64,000 bases of DNA, from NCBI GenBank assembly GCA_947623455.1, contig OX392527.1, positions 64,803,115 through 64,867,114 on the forward strand. Direction: 5' to 3'. A program made the position numbers and the translations under genes. Source of the DNA: Mimachlamys varia. Lineage: Eukaryota; Mollusca; Bivalvia; Pectinida; Pectinidae. The notes below the pieces were generated by a model. It was not told where the DNA came from. It ran no database searches and saw nothing but the letters and a program-made list of their open reading frames with translations. This document shows positions 52,501 to 61,500 of this stretch, piece by piece; within the stretch, counting starts at the first letter, position 1; each line of letters opens with the position of its first letter.

Positions 52501-55500
52501 GTCAATGCACTTGTCACCATGTCAATGCACTCGTCACCATGTCAATGCACTCGTCACCATGTCAATGCACTTGTCACCATGTTAATGCACTCGTCACCAT
52601 GTCAATGCACTCGTCACCATGTCAATGAACTCGTCACCATGTCAATGCACTTTTCACCATGTCAATGAGGGCTAAACCATACTTGTTTCTTTCGTCACAA
52701 CCTTGATAACTGGATTATTTTAATGTCAAGTGACGGAACAAACCCATATCTCTCGTCAATAATATTTTTGACAACTGGATTACTCCATACTATAAAGGAA
52801 TGGATGAAACCTACATCTTTCGTCCCTGAGAACCTTGCCAACTGGATTTTCTCTTCGTTATTGTGGGTCGGATAAAACTTTTACTGTAAAAGTGGAATTG
52901 TTCTCGGCGTGGAAATGTTTCACTAGCAATAAGTGTCAGCAAATTTATTAAACAGTGCTCAGACTCTAACGTGTATCATATCAATTAAGACATACAGTAT
53001 AGAACAGCAATACTGACATCTAGAAGAGAGTGGAGGCTGTATAAGCTGAACGTGATAATATTCACTTTTACAGTATTTTTCACCACTGAGAGTTCGACAA
53101 CTGGATTTTCTACTGGTCATGAATGATCGGATCAAACTTACATTTCTCGCCATTGAGAGCTCAACGATTTGATTTTTTTTTCTATGTCATTAAGGGTAGA
53201 ATCAAACGTACATGTGTATGTTTCGTCACTGACTTTCCAACTGGATTTTCTCCATTTGGGTATGTTCCCGACAAACACATACTCTCGTCAAAATGGGATT
53301 TTCCCCTTGACATGTACATTTTTATTATATATCTACATGTCTCGACACGTATAACATTGATAATTAAAATATATCTGTTAAGTAAGATAAGAAAGCAAGA
53401 TAAGACTTTTTGTAAGTAAAATAAGACTTAATGTCATCTTAAAGTTAGCTTAATATGGTAGTTACCTTTTTATCTCCGTTACTGAGGATTTTGACTCCGG
53501 AATCTTTATCATCACTCCCAACAACAAAGCTGACGTTTGACTCGGTGCCCGCTCCTCGCCTCATCGCCGTGTGAACGGTTATCAGATAGAAATGTTGGTC
53601 GGTACTGTCAATGTCACACAGGAACGTGGTTCTCCACTATGACAAGAATAAGTTATATTTCAAATGAGACGATCACTATGGCCAATACATCATTTGTGAA
53701 CCAAACATGAGTTGTTTTTCAATTTTAAAGCGAAGCATTTATATAGTTTTATGTTATTTTTATTTTATTAAGTTACCGTCTAACCTCGCAACATTGTATC
53801 TCAAACTTGAAAATTATTTTTAACTAATACGAAATTGTCGGTCCCGACAAGACTTCACATTAGGTATTCAAACTCGCGTAAGGGACATCCAAATTAAGTT
53901 GACTTTAGTCTTGTCATATACCAAATGTTCTGTGATCGCATCAACTTTCTTGATATAGTCAATAATATGCTCTATATGATAAGAGATTCTTGAATAAGCA
54001 ACTTAGTGGAAAGATGCATGCAACATGGAATAATTTTAAGTTCACAATATATTGAGCCATATAAACAACAATTTCATTACAAGTGTCTACAGCACACAAT
54101 AGGGACATTTGTTTTACTGGATATAGTTCTTTCAAAGCTTACCCATTGATTCTGATACGATCTTTGAATTTAAATGGCGGTTGTGAATAAAATCAATCAA
54201 AAATAGCACATTAAGGAGGTATTTCAATCATCAACAACGTTCTTACGAGAGATTATTAAGACTTCTGAACGTAACATAAACTGCTTAGTTTAAGATAAAA
54301 CATGTAGATTTTATGAAAAAAACTCCACAGTTTTAACATTTGCCTTCTCACTATTTTCTAAGTCTTAATAGTATCCAATATAAACTTTTTGATAATTAAA
54401 AAACCTCCATGTATGCATATTTGAGTAAAATCTGTTTAAAGTCGCCATTTTACTGTTCAAGGTCAAACCAGAATCAATATGTAAGCTTTGATAGAGCAAT
54501 ATCCAGTCAAGCAAATGTTCCTGTCGTGTGCTACATGTATATTCAAGAAATGAATTATTGGTGATGTCTAAGAATCAGAATACGCTTACTCTTCCGGAAC
54601 ACATGGTCTTATTCTCCTGTACATTTACAAGATTCTCTATGTGGATCTTTCCTTTTTTCGTATTTTGCCCCTAGTTTTATTGATTTTGATCTTTCCTTTT
54701 TTCGTATTTTGCCCCTAGTTTTCTTTATTTTGATCTTTCCCTTTTTCGCATTTTGCCCCTAGTTTTATCGATTTTGATCTTTCCTTATTTCGTATTTTGC
54801 CCCTAGTTTTATTGATTTTGAGTTCGGATAATGGTTTTATTGATTTTGTCTATTTTTTTTTTATAAATGAAGAAAATTTAACAAAGATAAAGACAACAGT
54901 GTACCGTTTCGTTGTCCTTCTTGTCCTTTCGTCTGGCCCATATGCAAACAAGTAGATATAAAACGATAAGTCCTATCATGGTTCCGTAAACTGACGCGTT
55001 ATTGGCATCAAACTTGGACCAGACTGTGCTGAAGTTAATGCTGTTCGCGAATGTGGTTGCAAACATATTTCCGGTGGCTTCCGGACACCGACAGAATGTC
55101 TCGTTCAGCGTGGAAAACGGAAGAACCTAGACATGTACAAATATAGAATGAAACAGGTACAATGTAATGTATATATAACATATGTCATCTATTATACATG
55201 TATCTCTCAAAAAATGTTTATTTTTATCTGATGAAAAGATAAACCTAATTCACACACGTTCTGAACCTTTTAAATTTAGTAATATATACAATATGCCGAA
55301 AAAAACTTGCACTGCATCATACAGCTGTTTCGTCCTTCTAGTTCTCGTCAGTGATGCTAGGGGTCAAATGGTTGGAATCGAAATGAATGTTCATATCTAC
55401 TGTAGAAGGAGAAGGGTAAGGTTTTTAAAACCCCTTTAATCTATAAGTTTAGAAAAGAATGAGTTCTGTATAACTTCAAATCGAAAGTAATTCATTATTC

Positions 55501-58500
55501 ATAATCATATGAAAAACATATGTCGTTTGCATATGTATATAAACCGCAGGAACAGGATAGGATAACTATTATAGCAGACTTTGTGACGATATTAACTTGG
55601 GAAATAATTATATTCCTAACATCATATACAGAAATGTATTGACACATATGAATACGAACGGTACAGCCAGTAGACGTCCATTTTTGCTTGTTCTCGTCCC
55701 ACGTGCGACAGCCAGTTGTAACAATCACCATGGTGAAATTGACGTCAGCAGGTTCAAATATGCGTGTCTCGTTTAATGGTATGGTCTGGTTGATGGAGGT
55801 TAAGTTTAAGTCTGCTGATCGTCTTTTTCTTAGTCTCTTATTTATCTCGGGCGGAGGTGGTGCTATATAGAATATAACGAGGAGAAAATGAAGTTTCTGT
55901 GTCCAGCTTTGAACTATTTAAATGCATGATTACAGTAATATATAGATGCTTCCAAATGATTTTTACTTGATGTACAAACACGTTACGTACTAATGTGTCA
56001 CATCGTTGCAAGACCGACTGACCCATTTTGTTATGCTTAAGATGACTAAGTGAGTAATTTGCATGGTTTACCCTTAAAACGATATGATGTAATTGTGTAT
56101 TTATCATGCAAAGCAAAATGCCCTTTTGGCGCCTTTTTTAGTTGTTTATCTATAAATCTAGACAACTGCAAATAATGATGAATTATGAATCTCAAGCCTA
56201 ACAAACAGCTCACTTGCAAAGTTCTAGTATTTTCATATAGAAATTTGGTTGTGTGAGTGGAACTGTAGCTTCGTTTTGCTTCGGTTTAAACTACTTACCA
56301 TCTATAGGCTTCAGCGCCATATAGCCCTTGCCAGCGTTGAGTATGTTTTCCGGAACAAATACTTTGAAGCCATATTCAGCATTGACCCAGTCCCTTATGG
56401 TCATGCTATAAGTCCAGTCAAACATGGACGTAGTGGGGATGTCTTTGTACCGAACAAACACCTCATACAGCCCAAAGGAGTTGTATTCAAACGGATTGAA
56501 GTGTTCAGGTCGGATATAGAATATGACAGCGTCATTATCACTTGGAACATCAAAAATGAAATAAAACATCTGGTCTGGATCATCCTTAAAGTAGAGCGGC
56601 TGGTATCTCTTTGAGAAAGCAACTCCCTCGTTGGAGATTTGTAAATCCAAGCTGATGTTTGCCCTGGAGCCGTTGATATATTTTAAGTCCATCATGATTC
56701 CTTTTGAGGTCAGTTTGTTTGCCCCTTCACCGTGGTACTGTGGTATCTTGTTGAAGACAGCAGTCTGGGTAAAAACACGTGAACTATCTGATAGTCTTTT
56801 ACAGAATGACAGCATAGTACTTTAATGCAAGTTCGTTATTGACGCATGTATAAAAATAATTTTTATGGCCTTCTACAGATATAAAAAAAAATGTAAAAGG
56901 GTCCAATGTGGGAAAGACATTCCGATAAACTAGCCGGTGCAAGCAGAATCTGGTGTAATATAACTTTTACATGTAGTATCCATTTAAGGATAAAAATTCC
57001 TTTTTGAATATACTAGGAAACAAATGTTAATTTCATTTATATTTTACCCAATGATAAGTTTACCAACAGCCCTAATTTGAATAAGATTTAACTTAGTTAT
57101 CTGAATGTCTTTTACATTATCCATATAAAATATCTTACCTGAATTTGTAATTCTTCTGATCCGTTGAAGTTGCCGGTGACATTGCTGAATTCCATTCGGA
57201 AAGCTGTTTTATTATTGGTTTGGTTTACTAGATTTTGTAATGTCGTCCTCTCAAGTGTCATAACCACATTGCTTTTCTCGATAACCCGTTCCGGTTCACC
57301 AACTAATATGGTGTTACCGATAATATCGAGCGCCTTTTCCAAAGCTGCTATCATGTTGTGCACTGAAACATTCACCTGCAATCAATTGAAAATCAAAATA
57401 ATGGTAAATGCCCCATCCCTGTTTTCCTTTAAAAGTGGATTAATCAAACACTAAGAAAAACATCCAGTAAAATTTCATTCAAGATTTTACTAGTTTCAAT
57501 GTCATCTTCTCCAAGTTCTCCCAATGTTATTCTACATTGTAGTATAACTCTATAGTATCCAGATACCAGATAGTGTGCCTGTATCTACTCTCAGGTAGTC
57601 ACCAGGTATGAAATTGGATTATCTGCTTAATGTGTACATCAAATAATTAAAATTGGGGTTGATTCATTGAGATCTATGAATTTTTTTTTTATATCTCTGA
57701 TCAAATATATTTTAAATGAACTTCTTTTACTACCTATTGTGCAAATGTCTTTTATAATAAAATGTACAATGTAAAACGTTCTTTCAACACCATTGATGTA
57801 ACTGTAAATGCAAAGTAGCTGAGTGAGGAAGAAAAAGTACCTTAAAGAAGCGGCCAGACGCTTACAATGATGTCTATAACAACGAACCAATGAACCAATA
57901 ATGTAAATCCAAAAATGTATTAATTTGCACTGTAATTAAAACGTTATCCTCTCAACCTTTGTGTGTGTGTTTACCAATGATGCATTGAAAATAATTTACA
58001 TTAGAATAATTGCATTTAATATTTCAAAGATTCATGAAAAATTCTTCCTTTGGTCAACTGGCAGCAAGAAGCCGATATGTTAGTTGTATACATTATCTTT
58101 CCCTGACCAAGTGGAATGGCGGCCACTAGTATTTATACCTTTTTGATAAGACTTCCAAGATGAACGGGGTGTGGGCTTTGTAACAATATAGGTCAGCGTA
58201 TTATGTAACAATGTGTTATACAGTGCATAAGGAATCTGGTAAGGGTAATCTGATAATAGAAATGATACGGTGATATAGACAATGACCCTAAACAAAGCGG
58301 TACAATGGACACTACGTCACCTGACCGGAAGCCAGTCTCGTATTGATGTGTCTCTGCATATTTAATTTCTCTTTGTGGGTTATTAGTATCTGTTCTTGTC
58401 GTTCGGCCTGCTCCGCGTCTGTTAGAGAGCCGTTGATTGGATACGCCAAGTCATATTCTCTAGCGACACTCTCGTAGGTCACGATGTCACTTGTGATGAC

Positions 58501-61500
58501 AGTATCAGGAACCAGCTTTCCGATCCCGGTATCCACCACATCAAATGCACCTGATTTTAAATAATTAAATATTTAGAGGTCGTCTGTGTACTTTTCCGTA
58601 TAAACACGAAGGGTAAGATGCCCGGGGGCTGATATGGGTTGAGGTTTTGAAAAAAATCAGATAATATCAAAGCGTCAAAAAAAAAACATAATTCTAACTC
58701 GAAGTCGATTAAATTAGAGGCAAAATAAGTCCCTTGTAAAGGTACAAGAGAAAAAGACCAGGTGTTCCGGAAGATTGAGCGTCTTCTGCTTCATCTACGA
58801 TATATTTTAGTATACCGACGTTTTTTCTTGACAATTGTTTGTAACTTTCTGTCTAATTTGATGATAAAATAACAGCAGAATATCATATGAAATAAATCAG
58901 ATACATACTTTAAATATTGGAAATATGTTAAATTTATATCAAATGTAATTTATCCTTCTCGCATGACCTTACAATCCACAGCGGTTTTATATACCTCCAT
59001 GTCGCCCCTCAAAATAAAAAGAGTTTTAACTTTGCAGCATGCATCATAGTTAAGATGATTTTAATGTTGCGAGAAAGAATTCGACTCATATAATTTGTCA
59101 TGATTGAAACACGCTCACGAAATCAAAATTATAACAATTGAAATATACTCTTAAATCACTCTTTAACAAACCGCCGAAGGCGAACGATGAATCGTTTTAT
59201 TTTACAGTAAATGTTTTTACCTGATATTCCATTAAGAATGCTTTGCCAGTCTTCAACAGGAAAGGGTCGCATCATTGTCAAATTTTCAAAATTATTGACA
59301 AGTTTTAACGCAGTTTCCACACCAACATCCTTCAAGTAAAAAATAGTTTTACTTTATATTAATATTCATGATTTAAGGACGTGCTAGGATTTGGGGGAGG
59401 AGGAGAGCCAGAGAACCCGTACAAAACTTGCGACTAGTACATGAATCTGGCGACTGTAGCCTATTGTCCCACGCAGACACTCGACCACATAGCGAAAGGC
59501 TAGTGGTAGGAAATTGCTTGACGCCTTAACCATTTACGGTGACCACCAAATCATATGTAAGATATATAGGCAAGTAAAAAAACGGGGAACAAGAAAATTG
59601 AATTTTAGTAACTGTGTATATTATTCTTCATCTTCATGTGATGCTATTAAAATCAATTAAAGATATGTCATCACCAAACATGCGTTCATAACCTACCATC
59701 GAAGAGTCGTTGACAATATTCAAGTTTTCCAAACAGGCCTTTGTTTTCTGCATCACGTTGTTGGTATCTACAGCATTCAAGGCTTCGCTTGAATCCAACG
59801 ATACAGCTCCTCTAAGTGTAGACATTAGTTCGTAGTTTTGCTATTAAATAAAAAGAACTATGCTATAACGTGAATGCAATGGAATAAAATTGCTTCATGT
59901 TTAATATAGAATTATTATCCATGTTTGGGCAAATCACAATTGGTGTCCCACAAGGATCTATTCTTGGGCCTTTAATTTTTATTCTTTAAATTAATGACTA
60001 CGCAAAACATGTACATCACAGTTTAATTACTATGCAAGATCTTTACCCGCTGAACTTTGTTAGAGGCGACTAATGTGTGAAAATCGTTATCCGCTGAATT
60101 GTGTTAGAATCAACTATTGTGAAAATCTTTATCCGTTGAATTGTGTAACAGGCCTTTAAAGTCTTAACCACTTTGGGCGATTTACATCACTTTCTTACCC
60201 TTTACCATATTTTATCTACTGTGTCACATTACAGTTTTTCTCTGCCATCCTGATATTTTGTGTCCCTCCCTCAAATTCGCATTTATATGCTCTGAGATGT
60301 TGCAATCAAAATCAATCACCCATAGAAATTTTAACTCAATTTCGATTACGAATTGACGATAGGAGACGATTTAAAAAAAGGCAAAAGAAATAAAAACCGG
60401 AGACACACAGAATATATATTAACGTATCCTCGCACATTACACTACAAGACCCTATATACAACATTTCAATTGTGTCATAATCAAACGTTAGACATCATAG
60501 ACAATCCTGTTAACATACCTTTAACATTTCGTTATCTAGTTTGCTGGTTCCGTTAGAAGAAACCTGTAAAAATAAACCCAATCATTGCGTTATTTTTCAT
60601 TTGTCATGTCTGAATTATTAATATTCGGAGTTTCTCATTTAATAACAAATATGTAGCCATCAGTTTTTTTGCATGATACTATTTTCTTTAGGGTTAAACG
60701 AATTGTGATTTAAAAAAAATCTATATTTTCAAAAAGAACGAGCTGACTGATAAAAAAGGGCGATAGATTAGCTCGAGAAACAAATCTTTAAATTTACTTA
60801 AATCTACAGGTATCCAGTCTGAGGTCTCATCGAAAAATGAATATAAATGTCACATAAATTACCAGGGAGATCGGGGAGCTTGGAAATCTAGCATGGATAA
60901 GACGTGTCGAAAGTGCCTCCAATACATGTGTGGCAGTCAATTGTCTGGTGACAAGATATTTTGCCTTACGTACGTTTATGCCGGCTAGCATGGCTGTCAT
61001 GGAGCCGACGAACTGTACCAAAGCTATCTTGTTGCCTCCCCCTTGTAACGGGTAAAAGATGGAGTTAAAAGTGTTGAAGAGTTCCTGTATTGTAGCCACA
61101 TCATCCTCGTTTGTTGGTATGTATGATTCGTTACAAAATACCTAGGGAATACGAAAAAAACACATTTGACATTTTAACAACATAATGCTGTTAAAATACT
61201 GTTAAAGCGAAAAATTTTTTGTTGGATATTTTTTGCATTGTGACTGAACTAACCGATTGCGAAGTGAAAACATCCGTATTATCAAAAGTTATAAAATCTG
61301 TATTTTCTATAAATTTTATTACTTTTATGATCCATAAATAAAATATGAATTTGTTAGTTTTTGCCAGAATTTACTTAATACGAAATATACGAGATTGTTC
61401 CGCCTTTACAAAATTTCATTTACACAGTTTATGTGATCGTATTCCTATTCTCATAGAAATATGAGTAATACAAGTGATCCCATTTATGGTAAAGTAAAGT

